NCBI RefSeq assembly: GCF_001701025.1 | Contig: NZ_CP016793.1 | Coordinates: forward strand, 5,332,001-5,396,000 | Direction: 5' to 3' | Length of the DNA: 64,000 nucleotides | Source of the DNA: Lentzea guizhouensis | GTDB lineage: Bacteria > Actinomycetota > Actinomycetes > Mycobacteriales > Pseudonocardiaceae | In this document: positions 1 through 8,530 of the stretch, piece by piece | Layout: every line of letters starts with the position of its first letter | Numbering within the stretch: the first letter of the stretch is position 1 | Position numbers and translations under genes: made by a program | Notes under the pieces: model-generated | What the model was told of the DNA's origin: nothing | Databases searched by the model: none | The model's input: the letters and a program-made list of their open reading frames with translations, nothing else

Positions 1-492
1 GGCGGCGACGTAACCGAGCGTGCCGAGCGCGTTGGAGCCGCCGACCGGGAGCGTGACGGCGCCGGCGTGGTTGATCCGGTCGTAGGTCTCGACGGTCTCC
101 TCGGCGGTCGCGCAGACGTGCACGTTCGCGCCGAACATGTGGTCCAGGACGATGTTGCCGGACTGCTCGTAGGCGGGGCCGGTCATCGGGACCTTGGCGG
201 TGAGCACGAGCTCGCAGCGCAGGCCGAGCTTGGCGCAGGCGGCGGCGGTCTGGCGGCCGTGGTTGGTCTGCAGCGCGCCGAACGTGATGACCGTGTCCGC
301 GCCCTGCTCGATCGCGTCGCCGAGGAGGAACTCGAGCTTGCGCAGCTTGTTGCCGCCGGCGCCGAGGCCGTTGACGTCGTCGCGCTTGATCAGGACCGGC
401 TGGGTGCCGAGTGCGGCGGCCAGGCGCGGGGCGTCGTCGAGCGGGGTCGGCCAGCTGCCCAGTTCCACGCGGGAGAACGCACTCAAGTCCAT
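1..492 (-). CDS. PLP-dependent D-cysteine desulfhydrase / ACC deaminase family enzyme (C-terminus off window)
   Basis: Only the first 164 residues are present; the gene runs off the left edge. The start ATG at 492 gives MDLSAFSRVELGSWPTPLDD. The motif GAGGNKLRKLEF contains the lysine (about K49) that binds pyridoxal phosphate in D-cysteine desulfhydrases and 1-aminocyclopropane-1-carboxylate deaminases, and LQTNHGRQ is the family substrate/phosphate-binding loop. Family members deaminate D-cysteine or ACC in the cytosol; the sequence here does not decide which. The start lies inside the end of the upstream BtuF-like gene (10-bp overlap), so the two are translationally coupled, third in an operon with a NUDIX hydrolase. 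Confidence 0.85.
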   Translation of the reverse strand, partial: MDLSAFSRVELGSWPTPLDDAPRLAAALGTQPVLIKRDDVNGLGAGGNKLRKLEFLLGDAIEQGADTVITFGALQTNHGRQTAAACAKLGLRCELVLTAKVPMTGPAYEQSGNIVLDHMFGANVHVCATAEETVETYDRINHAGAVTLPVGGSNALGTLGYVAA

Positions 493-1343
493 GGCACAAG
501 CTTAATGGCCTCGCCGGGCTCTAACGCCGGGCCGACGCCGTGCAGGACCTGGGCCAGCACCTCGACACCGCGCACGATGCGCGGGCCCGGCCGGTTGAAG
601 TACGACGGGCCGTCGAGGACCCACGTCTCGGGGAACGCCTGATCGGGCAGCTCGGCGAGGGTGCGGTCGACCGGGAAGCCGCACGGGAGGAGCAGGACCA
701 CGTCCGGTTCCGCCTCGTGCACGGCCGGCCAGGTGATCGGTCCCGTGTGCTCGCCGGGAGAAGCGAGCAACGGCAGCCCACCGGCCGCCGCGATCTGCTC
801 CGGCACCCAGTGACCGGCCGGCCACACCGGGTCGAGCCACTCGATCGCCGCCACCCGCGGGCGGGGAAGACCCGCCGTCAACCGCTCGACGTGGCCGATC
901 CGGGCGCGCAACCGCTCGATCCGCGGCGCGCTGTCCACACCGAGCACGTCGCCGACGGTCTTCAGGCAGCCGAGCACCTCGTCCACTGTGGAGGGCTCCA
1001 GGCTGAGCACCGTCGGCCCGGCGTCCATCAGCCGCACGGCCGTGGTCACGCTCTCGTAGGACACCGCGCAGACGTCGCAGAGGTCCTGGGTGAGGATCAC
1101 GTCCGGCTTGAGGTCGGAGAGCAGCTCGGTGTCGAGCCGGAAGACCGACGACCCGCGGTGGACGGTCGCGGAGATCTCCCGGCTGCTCACCGCGTCCTGG
1201 TCGACGCCGGTGCCGGTGACCACGGGGACGTCGGCGACCGACGCCGGCCAGTCGCACTCGTGGGTGCGTCCGACGAGGTGCCCGGCCAGTCCCAGCTCCG
1301 CGACGATGTCGGTCGCCGCCGGCAGCAGCGAGACGATCCGCAT
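483..1343 (-). CDS. BtuF/FhuD-like helical-backbone binding protein without signal peptide
   Basis: The 286-residue protein starts MRIVSLLPAATDIVAELGL, the usual opening of BtuF-like periplasmic binding domains, and keeps the two-lobed layout (a segment around SDLKPDVILTQDLC, a long linking helix, then a lobe ending in VLDGPSYFNRPGPRIV). There is no signal peptide or lipobox, so it is probably a cytoplasmic member of the family rather than a transporter subunit, and no permease or ATPase gene is nearby. Such proteins are annotated as cobalamin-binding, but ligand binding is not shown here. Its ATG overlaps the NUDIX stop (TGATG at 1341-1345), and its own end overlaps the PLP enzyme. Confidence 0.8.
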   Translation of the reverse strand: MRIVSLLPAATDIVAELGLAGHLVGRTHECDWPASVADVPVVTGTGVDQDAVSSREISATVHRGSSVFRLDTELLSDLKPDVILTQDLCDVCAVSYESVTTAVRLMDAGPTVLSLEPSTVDEVLGCLKTVGDVLGVDSAPRIERLRARIGHVERLTAGLPRPRVAAIEWLDPVWPAGHWVPEQIAAAGGLPLLASPGEHTGPITWPAVHEAEPDVVLLLPCGFPVDRTLAELPDQAFPETWVLDGPSYFNRPGPRIVRGVEVLAQVLHGVGPALEPGEAIKLVPWT

Positions 1344-1873
1344 CAGACCTCCCTCCCGAACTCCGCGTACCGCGGGGAACCGCTTTCCAGCGCCGCCACC
1401 GCGAGCACGAGCCGCCGGTGCAGCGAGGGGTGGATCCGCGGCCGGGCCTCGTCGAGCGTCAGGTACACCAGCGACTCCAGCTCCGGGTCGTGGGCCACGG
1501 CGTCATCGAGCACCCCGCCGTCGAACACGAACTGGTGGCAGTCGCGCCAGACGCCGTTGCGCGGGGTCCAGTCCACCACCAGCAGCGGCCCGAGCGCGAG
1601 GTCGACGCCGAGCTCCTCGCGGATCTCCCGCAGAGCCGCCGCCTTGGGCGACTCGTCGTCCTCGGTCAGCCCGCCCGGGATGTCCAGCACGGACTTGTAG
1701 GCCGGCACGACGAACATGACGCGTCCGGTGGAATCGCGGATCAGCGCGCCGCCCGCGCACGTCTTCGTGGGACGGCGCGACGCCACGCCTGGTTCGTGCT
1801 CCAGCTCGGCGGGACCCTCGTCCAGTACATCGGCGGCGAATGCGGCGGGGTCGCCGGCGTGCAGTGCGGTCAT
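1343..1873 (-). CDS. NUDIX hydrolase
   Basis: A 176-residue protein starting MTALHAGDPAAFAADVL. The complete Nudix box G-x5-E-x7-REUxEExGU is present (GGLTEDDESPKAAAL followed by REIREELGV), so metal-dependent hydrolysis of a nucleoside diphosphate-linked substrate is expected; the substrate cannot be predicted. I chose the ATG at 1873 because the reading frame further upstream (to 2062) has no family similarity and runs into the promoter region of the divergent gene. It is the first gene of a three-gene operon coupled by stop/start overlaps. Confidence 0.88.
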   Translation of the reverse strand: MTALHAGDPAAFAADVLDEGPAELEHEPGVASRRPTKTCAGGALIRDSTGRVMFVVPAYKSVLDIPGGLTEDDESPKAAALREIREELGVDLALGPLLVVDWTPRNGVWRDCHQFVFDGGVLDDAVAHDPELESLVYLTLDEARPRIHPSLHRRLVLAVAALESGSPRYAEFGREV

Positions 1874-2019
1874 GCGTCGATGATCACACCGGTGGGTGAA
1901 TCGCGCACACGCCGGTTCGCCCGTTCGTGCCTGGTGGGCGGTACTGCGGGTGATGACTGTGCGCAACCAAACGACCAGGGAGTACGCTGAGCGCTGTAAC
2001 TCCGTGCGATCAATCGCCG

Positions 2020-2403
2020 ATGTCCGAGTCAACATCGGTGGAGGTGACGCCAATGGGGGCAACCGGTGCCGCCAAGCGCAGACGGGACGGACACTCGGCC
2101 CCGTGGTCGGTGGTCGGGCTCACCGTCGTGTTCGTCGTGGTGGCCCAGGTCCAGTTCGCCATCGCGGTCGCGGAATCGGTCTTGTGGCCGGTCGCGATCG
2201 GCGTGCTGCTGCTGGCCGCCGCGGTCGCGTTCGTGAAGACGGCGCGCAGGCTGCGTTGGGACGACAGCGACCCGTACGAGGTCCCGAAGGAGCCGGCCAA
2301 GCCGCTCCCGCAGGCCGAGTACGAGCACCACGTCGACGCCGACGGCAGTCTCGCTCGTGCGGTCGGCGACGTGGTCCACGCGTCCAGGCGCTGGCGGGCC
2401 TGA
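2020..2403 (+). CDS. Small two-helix membrane protein of unknown function
   Basis: The 127-residue protein begins MSESTSVEV, has a short basic stretch (KRRR) and then two hydrophobic helices of about 20 residues (SVVGLTVVFVVVAQVQFAIA and SVLWPVAIGVLLLAAAVAFV). A polar tail rich in Glu, Pro and Arg follows. I do not recognise a named family. It is divergent from the NUDIX operon and is closed by a strong hairpin just after its stop, so it looks monocistronic. Confidence 0.6.
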   Translation: MSESTSVEVTPMGATGAAKRRRDGHSAPWSVVGLTVVFVVVAQVQFAIAVAESVLWPVAIGVLLLAAAVAFVKTARRLRWDDSDPYEVPKEPAKPLPQAEYEHHVDADGSLARAVGDVVHASRRWRA

Positions 2404-2418
2404 GAACCTCACAGTGCG

Positions 2419-2445
2419 GACCGGGCCAGGCAGGGTGGCCCGGTC
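2419..2445 (+). terminator. Hairpin terminator after the two-helix membrane protein
   Basis: A perfect 10-bp stem, GACCGGGCCA paired with TGGCCCGGTC around a 7-base loop, is followed by GTTGT. It lies 16 bases after the stop codon, the expected place for an intrinsic terminator in high-GC DNA. The T-tract is weak. Confidence 0.65.
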
Positions 2446-2501
2446 GTTGTCGCACGTCCGCACCCGGTCCCACTCGTGAGGGTCCTTCGCGGCTTGTTCG
2501 G

Positions 2502-2571
2502 CTTCAAGGTTTTGCGCAAGGTTTTGGGCACGGTCCCCGGACCAGGCTGTGCGGCGCAAGCAACCTTGAAG
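2502..2571 (+). promoter_or_regulatory. Leader with direct and inverted repeats upstream of the SH3-like gene
   Basis: CTTCAAGGTT (2502-2511) is perfectly inverted as AACCTTGAAG (2562-2571), and the pairing can extend inward with TTGCG/CGCAA after a small bulge. CAAGGTTTTG also occurs twice in tandem (2505-2514 and 2517-2526). The right arm runs into the ribosome-binding site (GAAGGGGGA, 2569-2577), so if transcribed the structure could mask translation initiation of the gene at 2582. This is a prediction from sequence only. Confidence 0.4.
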
Positions 2572-2581
2572 GGGGACGAAC

Positions 2582-3028
2582 GTGAAGATCTCTTCTGCTC
2601 TGGCGGCCGTGCTGTTCGCGGCCACCACGTCGCTCGCGCTGGTGGGAACCGCGAGCGCGGCCGACGAGAAGCCGGCACCCGTCTACACCGGTGCCGCCGA
2701 CACCAACGAGTCCGGCGTCGGCGTCATGGCGTGCACCGGGCACGCGCACAGCAACAAGGACACGCGGACGGGCCCGTTCTTCGACGGCAGCAACGTCAAC
2801 ATCCGCCGCGGGCCGCACACCGCGTGCAGGTCCGACGGTCAGGGCCAGCTCTCGCACACCGTCGACTACCACTGCTTCGGCACGGGTGACTCGGTGACTC
2901 GCAACGGTGTCACGTACACCACGTGGACCTACCTGCGGGACGTCACGACCGGGGTGCAGGGCTGGGTCAGCGACGCCTTCCTCGACCTCAACCCCAACGG
3001 GTTCCGGGGCAGCCTGGTGTCGTGCTGA
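2582..3028 (+). CDS. Secreted small SH3-like domain protein
   Basis: 148 residues starting at GTG after a strong ribosome-binding site (AAGGGGGA). A Sec signal peptide is clear: MK, a hydrophobic core (LAAVLFAATTSLALVG), and AxA cleavage near TASA-ADEK. The mature part has a bacterial SH3-like pattern (NVNIRRGPHTACRSDG, later WTYLRDVTTGVQGWVSDAFL) and four cysteines that could form two disulfides, as in the secreted SH3-like proteins common in actinomycetes. Cell-wall or protein binding outside the cell is the general expectation; no catalytic residues are seen. Confidence 0.75.
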   Translation: MKISSALAAVLFAATTSLALVGTASAADEKPAPVYTGAADTNESGVGVMACTGHAHSNKDTRTGPFFDGSNVNIRRGPHTACRSDGQGQLSHTVDYHCFGTGDSVTRNGVTYTTWTYLRDVTTGVQGWVSDAFLDLNPNGFRGSLVSC

Positions 3029-3104
3029 TCGTCCGCGCCTCTGGCGCGCAGGTCCGGTTCCCGCGGCCGCTGGACCGGTGCGCGTTCCTGAGCCGCACCC
3101 GGTT

Positions 3105-6100
3105 CTAGAGGCGCCTGAGCTGGGCCAGCAACGCCGTGGTGGCGGCGTGGCCGAGGCGGTGACCGGTGGCGAGGTGGACTCCCAGTGCCTCCTCGCCGCT
3201 GGCCACGGCGGCGTCGACGGCACCGGTCGCGGCCCTGGCGTGCGCCAGAGCTGTGAGAGCGCGGCCACGGAGTACCCGGAAACCCGCCTCAGCGGCCAGT
3301 GAGACGGCCTGCGCGGCCAGGCCGGGGTCGGGACGGCCGAGCGCCACCACCGCGGCGCTCAGCTCGACCAGGGACTCCACCTCGCCGCGCCGGTAGCCGT
3401 CGGCGCGCGCCAGGTCGAGGGCGTGCCGGTGGCGTTCGGCGGCTGGCGAAGCGGCACCACCGGCGGTCGACGAGGCCAGCGCGTTCTGGGCGTCAAGTTC
3501 GGCGCCGCGGCTGTCGGTGTCGCGGGCCAGGTCGAGTGCCTGGGCCGCGTGCACCGCGGCCTGGTCGTGCTGCCCCAGAGCGCACTGGACCAGCGCGAGG
3601 TGTGCCAGCGTCGCCGCCTGCAGGCCGCGCGCGCCGAGGTCCATGCGCAGCACCGCGCTGCAGAACGCGGCGGAGTGGGAGAGCTCGCCGAGGTCGAAGG
3701 AGATCCGGCCGAGCAGGCTGAGGTCGACCGCCTCACCGAGCGTCGAGGCGTGCGCGCGGTGGATGACGAGCGCGCGTTGACAGTGGCGTTCCGCGAGACG
3801 CAGGTGGCCCATCTCGTAGTGGACGTTGCCGAGGTTGCCCAGCACCTCGGCCTCCCTGACCTCCGCGCCGATCGACCTGACCACGGCGAGGGCCCGCGCG
3901 TGGCAGACGGCGGCGTCGCGCAGCCGGCCGCGGTGGCGGTGGATGATGCCGAGGTTGCCGAGCGCGGCGGCCTGCGCCTCGTGCCAGCGGCTCCGCTCGC
4001 TGAGCCGGCGCGCCTGCTCGAAGTGCCCGGCGGCGAGCGCGTAGTGGCTCAGGCTGAGCCGGGCGGTGGCGATCCCGTGGTGCATCGCGGTCTGCGCGCG
4101 GAGATCACCGTCCACAACGGACGCACGCAGCCCCTCGCGCAACGCGTCGAGCCAGTCGTCGTGGTACTTGCGCAACCAGAAGTAGCCGCGCAGCGCGTCC
4201 GCCAGCCGCCACGCCGTGGGACCTCCGGCGGTGTGGATCAGCGCGATCAGGTTGTGCCGCTCGGTCTCCAGCCACTCCAACGCCTCCGCGCGGCCGCTCA
4301 GCTCGGCGCGCACCTCCGGCCGCGGCAGGTGCAGCATCGCCGGGTTCACCAGGTCGACCGCGGCGTATGCGGTGTGCAGGTACCAGTCGGCCAGGCGTTC
4401 CAGCGCCTGCTCGTCCGCACCGAGCTGGCGGGCGTACAGCCGCAGCAGGTCGTGCATCGCGAACCGGTCCGGTGCGGTCTGCTCGACCAGGTGCGCCGAC
4501 CTGAGCACGTCCAGCAACCTCCGTGCGGCCGGCACGTCCACCCCGGCCAGCGCGGCGGCGGCCGCCGCGCTGTGGTCGGGTCCGGGATGGCGGCCCAGCA
4601 ACCGGAACAACCGCGCGGCCGGCTGCGGCAACGCCCGGTAGGACCACGAGAACACGCAGTGCACCGCGGAAGCGGGTCGCCGGGCACGTCCAGCGCGCCG
4701 AGGCCGTCCTGGCTGTCCAGTCCGCACCAGGTCGGCGAGGCCCGCCGCCGTTCCGCCGCCACCCGCAACGCCAGCGGCAGCCCGCGCACCGCGCGACCAG
4801 CTCGGCCGCCGCCGGGCTCGGCGTCCACCCGGTCCGCGCGAGCACCCGCCGCAGCAGCTCCAGCGCCTCCGGTTCGGTCAGGCACCCCAGCGTGACCCGG
4901 TGCGCGCCGTCGCGGGCCACCAGCCGGCCAGGTCGTCGCGGCTCGTCACCAGCACGACGCACCCGTGCCGCCCCGGCAGCAACGGCCGCACCTGCTCGGC
5001 CGACCGCGCGTTGTCCAGCAGCACCACCATCCGCCGCCCGGCCAGCGTGGACCGGTAGAGCGCGGCCCGCTCGTCCACGTCGACCGGAATCCGCTCCACC
5101 CCGAGCGCGCGCAGAAACCCTTCCAGCGCAGCGGAAGCGGTCATCGGTTCGGCCGTGTCGTACCCGCGCAGGTTCACGTACAGCTGCCCGTCGGGGAACT
5201 CGTCGCCGTGCAGGTGCGCCCAGTGCACGATGAGCGCGGACTTTCCGACCCCGCCGGTGCCCACGACCACCGACACCGCGCGACCGAGCTCCCGCAACGC
5301 CTCCGCGCGCCCGACGAAGTGCGGCACACCGCCGGGCACCTGCGCGGGCGGCCGTTCCGCCGCCGGAGGAGCGACCTCGGGTGCCTGCCGCAGCAACGCC
5401 GTGTGCAGCCGCTGCACCTCCGGCACCGGGTCGACGCCGAGCGCGTCGGCCAGCCGGTCGCGCAAGCCCTGGTAGGCGGCCAGCGCCTCGGCCTGCCGCC
5501 CCGACCGGTACAGCGCGAGCATGAACTGCCCGGCCAGCCGCTCGTCCAGCGGGTGCTCCCGCACCGCCGCGGCCAGCTCAGTCGCCAGCTCGCCGTGCAG
5601 CCCCAGCTCCAGCCGCAGGTCGACCCGGTCCAGCTCGACGCCGAACCGCTCCTCGGCCAGGTCCTCCCGCACGCTGTCGAGCCACGGCGTCCCCATCCCG
5701 GCGAACGCCTCACCCCGCCACAGCGCCACGGCCTCGTCGAGCAACGCGAGCCGCGCCGCCCCGCTCTCCGCCCGCCCGCGCGCGACCAGCCGGTGGAACC
5801 GGTGCAGGTCAACGGTTTCCGGGTCGACGTTCAGCACGTACCCGCCGGAGCGGCGCGCGATCTCCACGTCCAGCCCGCGAAACGCCTGCCGCAGCCGGGA
5901 GAGGTACGCGTACAACGTGTCACGCCCCTGCCGCGGCACCGCGTCGCCCCACGCCCGGTCCAGCAGCTGGTCCGCCGACACCACCTGGTTCGCGTCGATG
6001 AGCAACGCGGCCAGCACACACCGTCTTCTGCCGTGCCCGAGCTCGACGGCCTGGTCCCCGTTCCAGGCCCCGACAGCTCCGAGCAGGCGGAACTCGACTC

Positions 6101-6107
6101 CCCCCAC
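3105..6107 (-). pseudogene. AfsR/SARP-family regulator with NB-ARC and TPR domains, interrupted by three frameshifts
   Basis: From GTG at 6107 the protein begins VGGVEFRLLGAVGAWNG: an OmpR-type winged helix, then a bacterial transcriptional activation (BTAD) domain, then an NB-ARC ATPase (P-loop VVVGTGGVGKSALIVHW, VLLDN, VLVTSRDDLAG), then TPRs to 3105. The frame breaks near 4930 (within GGCCGGCTGG), near 4785 (before GLPLALRVAAER) and near 4660 (before AVHCVFSWSYRALP). Each break equals one missing base, and together they restore the original frame. Reading through them gives a standard AfsR-like protein of about 1000 residues. The gene may be dead, or the three indels may be sequence errors, since all other segments are intact. 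It lies 71 bases downstream of the alpha/beta hydrolase, possibly in its operon. Confidence 0.8.
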
Positions 6108-6178
6108 CGAGAAGGGATAGCACGCCGGGGGAGCGGTCGTGGCCGACTTGCATGTTCCTTCCCTCAACAGGACCAGTG

Positions 6179-7012
6179 CTAGGCGTGGGAGCGGACGTCC
6201 CGGCTGTGGACCGATTCCACGCGCTGGTGGAACTCCGCGATGTGCCGCCACATCGCCACCGGGTTCGAGTACATCGGGAAGTGACCGCTGTGCGGGATCT
6301 CCGCGAGCTCCACCCCGTACGCGTCGAGTCCCGGCAGATACGGCAACGCCGCGTATTCCTCGCCGTACAGGAACATCCGCGGACACGGCAGTGCCAGGAA
6401 CTTCGACATCAGCTCGCCGTGGTCGGAAAGCTCCACCATGGACGCGAGGATGCCGTGTGCCGCGCCGCGCCGGACCTTGTGCGGCAGGCTCGCCGCGTAC
6501 AGCTCGTTCGCGTAGTGCGGGGCGCGGCGGACGGCGTCGGTGAACGCGGCGAAGAAGTCGCGATGGCCGGTGATCGCGGGCCGGGACAGGAAGCAGTCCT
6601 GCGGGGTGAGGTTGCCCTGGATGTTGACGAAGCTCAGCACCCGGCCCGGCAGGCGGTGGGCGAGCAGCAGCCCGGCGACGCCGCCCATCGAGTGGCCGAC
6701 GAGGTGGAACCGGCTGGTGCCCAGGTCGTCGAGGACGGCGCGGGTGGTGTCCACGAGGAACGCGATGTCGACCGCGGCGAGGTCCGCGCACTCGCTGGCA
6801 CCGCAACCGGGTGCGTCGAAGGCGAGGACCGGGCGGCCGGCGAAGGCGGGGCGCAGTACGACATCCGTGTAGTCCTCTTTGGTGCCACCGAGACCGTGCA
6901 GGAACACGACGGGGGCGAGCCGACCGGTGCGGCGGACCGCGGCGATCTTGAGGTTCACGCCGTTCACGCGCAGTCTGAGCAACTCGTGGACGGTGTCGTG
7001 CTGCGATGCCAT
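6179..7012 (-). CDS. Alpha/beta hydrolase
   Basis: 277 residues from ATG 7012 (MASQHDTVHELLRLRVNGV), preceded by GGGGAAGG as ribosome-binding site; a start at 7066 is possible but less likely. Fold markers are VVFLHGLGGTKEDY (oxyanion region), FHLVGHSMGG (nucleophile elbow with Ser), a probable acid, and HSGHFPMYSNP supplying the catalytic His. The substrate is unknown. A perfect 14-bp palindrome lies 59 bases upstream of the start and may be a repressor operator. Confidence 0.8.
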   Translation of the reverse strand: MASQHDTVHELLRLRVNGVNLKIAAVRRTGRLAPVVFLHGLGGTKEDYTDVVLRPAFAGRPVLAFDAPGCGASECADLAAVDIAFLVDTTRAVLDDLGTSRFHLVGHSMGGVAGLLLAHRLPGRVLSFVNIQGNLTPQDCFLSRPAITGHRDFFAAFTDAVRRAPHYANELYAASLPHKVRRGAAHGILASMVELSDHGELMSKFLALPCPRMFLYGEEYAALPYLPGLDAYGVELAEIPHSGHFPMYSNPVAMWRHIAEFHQRVESVHSRDVRSHA

Positions 7013-7070
7013 GGCGGCCTTCCCCGGACGCAGGTGCGCTCTGCGAACCGGGCGACAGCATGGCATTCAC

Positions 7071-7084
7071 TGTGAGCGCTCACA
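7071..7084 (-). promoter_or_regulatory. Perfect palindrome resembling a LacI-family operator
   Basis: TGTGAGCGCTCACA is a perfect 14-bp inverted repeat, identical to the centre of the symmetric lac operator. It is in the upstream region of the alpha/beta hydrolase gene (start 7012). A LacI- or GntR-type regulator is the natural candidate to bind it, but no such gene is in this window. Confidence 0.5.
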
Positions 7085-7147
7085 AGTAGTTGAACTGTTT
7101 ATCATCTCGGCTCGTATCCCGGTATGTTGCCGGGAACACCGCAGAGC

Positions 7148-7181
7148 CCCTGCCGAGCGGAGCGGCCTCCGCTCGGCAGGG
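7148..7181. terminator. Strong 14-bp hairpin, probably a bidirectional terminator
   Basis: CCCTGCCGAGCGGA pairs perfectly with TCCGCTCGGCAGGG across a 6-base loop and is followed by CCTTGTCCC. It sits in the intergenic region between the hydrolase promoter region and the lipoprotein gene. No gene ends just before it, so it may terminate read-through or be an attenuator for the downstream lipoprotein. Confidence 0.55.
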
Positions 7182-7352
7182 CCTTGTCCCTGTCGCGCAA
7201 GGAGAAAGATGTGAACGTGAACATGATCTGTTCGCTTGCGCGGGAGCCGTGATCGGTTCGTTGCTGGACGGGGTTCGCGAGTCTCGCGAAGATGGCCGTC
7301 GAAACGCTCACCCCCTGCTTCCCCCGACACGACCGTGGACCGCCACCCGCCG

Positions 7353-8246
7353 ATGACCAGACCCCTGACGGCCGTGCTGCTCGCGCTGGTGCTGACCGCG
7401 TGCGGCAGCGGTGAGCCGACCCCGCAGCCGAGCCCGACCCGTCCCGTGCTGAAGCCGCCGACGCTGATCTCCGACGCACCGGAGGAAGTTCCGCAGGTGG
7501 TGCGCTCGGTGCCGGACCCGATCACCGTGGAGATGGCCGACGGCAAGAGGTTCCGGATCGCCCTGCTCGCCCCGCCCGCGGAGTGCTGGGCGCCGCAGGC
7601 GCTGGCGTTCGCGCGCACCACGTTGCTGGTGCGGCCGGTCAGGCTCAGCAGCGTCACGCCCGGCGAGGCCAGCCTGCTCCTCGAAGACGGCACCGACTAC
7701 GCGTTGCTCGCCATCCGCGAGGGCGTGCTGCGGGCCCAGGGCGCCGACGTCGGCAAGTACACCGACGCGGAAATGGCTGCGGCACAGGCGGACCGCGGGC
7801 TGTGGGGACCGCCGTGCGAGGGCCTGGACAACCCGCGGACGACGACGAAGGCGGTCGCGTCGACGCCGGTCACGACCACGCCACCACCTCCACCTCCGGC
7901 CGGGCCCACACCGCCACCGCCGCCGCGGCCGTGCGCCGTGGACTACCGGATCACCGCGCGGTGGGAGGGCGGGTTCACCGCCGACGTGACCCTGCGCAAC
8001 ACCAGCGCCTCCCCGGTCAACGGCTGGACGGTGGGCTGGACGTTCGGCAGGGACCAGGCGGTGACTCAGATGTGGCGGGCCAAGCTGTTGCGCGGCACCG
8101 GATCGGTGCGCGCGATGAACGAGGACTACACCGCCGAGATCGCGCCGGGCGGCTCGGTGACCTTCGGGTTCAACGGCAGCTTCCGCGGCGCCAACCCGGA
8201 ACCGTCCGCGTTCACGCTCAACGGCAGCGCCTGCGCGGTGCAGTGA
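7353..8246 (+). CDS. Lipoprotein with nuclease (SNase)-like domain and C-terminal CBM2
   Basis: 297 residues from ATG 7353. The N-terminus is a lipoprotein signal (MTRPLTAVLLALVLTACGSG, lipobox LTAC). After a Pro/Thr linker, residues of about 50-150 have the staphylococcal-nuclease layout (ITVEMADGKRFRIALLAPPAECWAPQALAFAR, later YALLAIREGVLRAQG and a GLW tail), but the usual catalytic Arg/Glu residues are not evident, so it may be non-catalytic. A second Pro/Thr linker leads to a typical family 2 carbohydrate-binding module (CAVDYRITARWEGGFTADV, then SPVNGWTVGWTF, FGFNGSFRG and a closing Cys). A cell-surface protein that binds cellulose or chitin is implied. Confidence 0.75.
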   Translation: MTRPLTAVLLALVLTACGSGEPTPQPSPTRPVLKPPTLISDAPEEVPQVVRSVPDPITVEMADGKRFRIALLAPPAECWAPQALAFARTTLLVRPVRLSSVTPGEASLLLEDGTDYALLAIREGVLRAQGADVGKYTDAEMAAAQADRGLWGPPCEGLDNPRTTTKAVASTPVTTTPPPPPPAGPTPPPPPRPCAVDYRITARWEGGFTADVTLRNTSASPVNGWTVGWTFGRDQAVTQMWRAKLLRGTGSVRAMNEDYTAEIAPGGSVTFGFNGSFRGANPEPSAFTLNGSACAVQ

Positions 8247-8270
8247 CCCGACCCGTCCACAACGGACACA

Positions 8271-8408
8271 TCATCGCGCCGGGTGGACCGGTGCCTGCCA
8301 GAGCCCGGCGAGGGCGTCGATCAAGCCGACGCCGTGCTCGGCGAACGGCCGTTCCGCCGCCGTCAGGATCGCCTCCCGGGTCGCGGTCACGCGCTCGGCC
8401 TTGTTCAT
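8271..8408 (-). pseudogene. TetR-family regulator, N-terminal remnant
   Basis: A 45-codon frame from ATG 8408 reads MNKAERVTATREAILTAAER then PFAEHGVGLIDALAGLWQ. The first part is the standard opening of a TetR DNA-binding domain (TREAIL..AAE..FAEHGV), but the recognition helix and the whole ligand domain are missing and a stop follows. It faces a truncated MFS gene, so the two look like remains of a classical regulator/efflux-pump pair. Confidence 0.65.
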
Positions 8409-8530
8409 GATCACCATCGCACCGGTAGTCCCTCGGGCCCACGACGGGCCCTCCGCTCGACGCAGATCTTCCCCTGCGTCCCGCGGCCGAACGCCGGAGG
8501 TGCGATCCTAAGTCAATCAGCTGACCAAAG

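Noticed and set aside
4650..4940. Programmed frameshifting in the SARP gene
   Set aside because: Three separate one-base shifts at unrelated sequences, without slippery heptamers, are better explained by mutation or sequence error.
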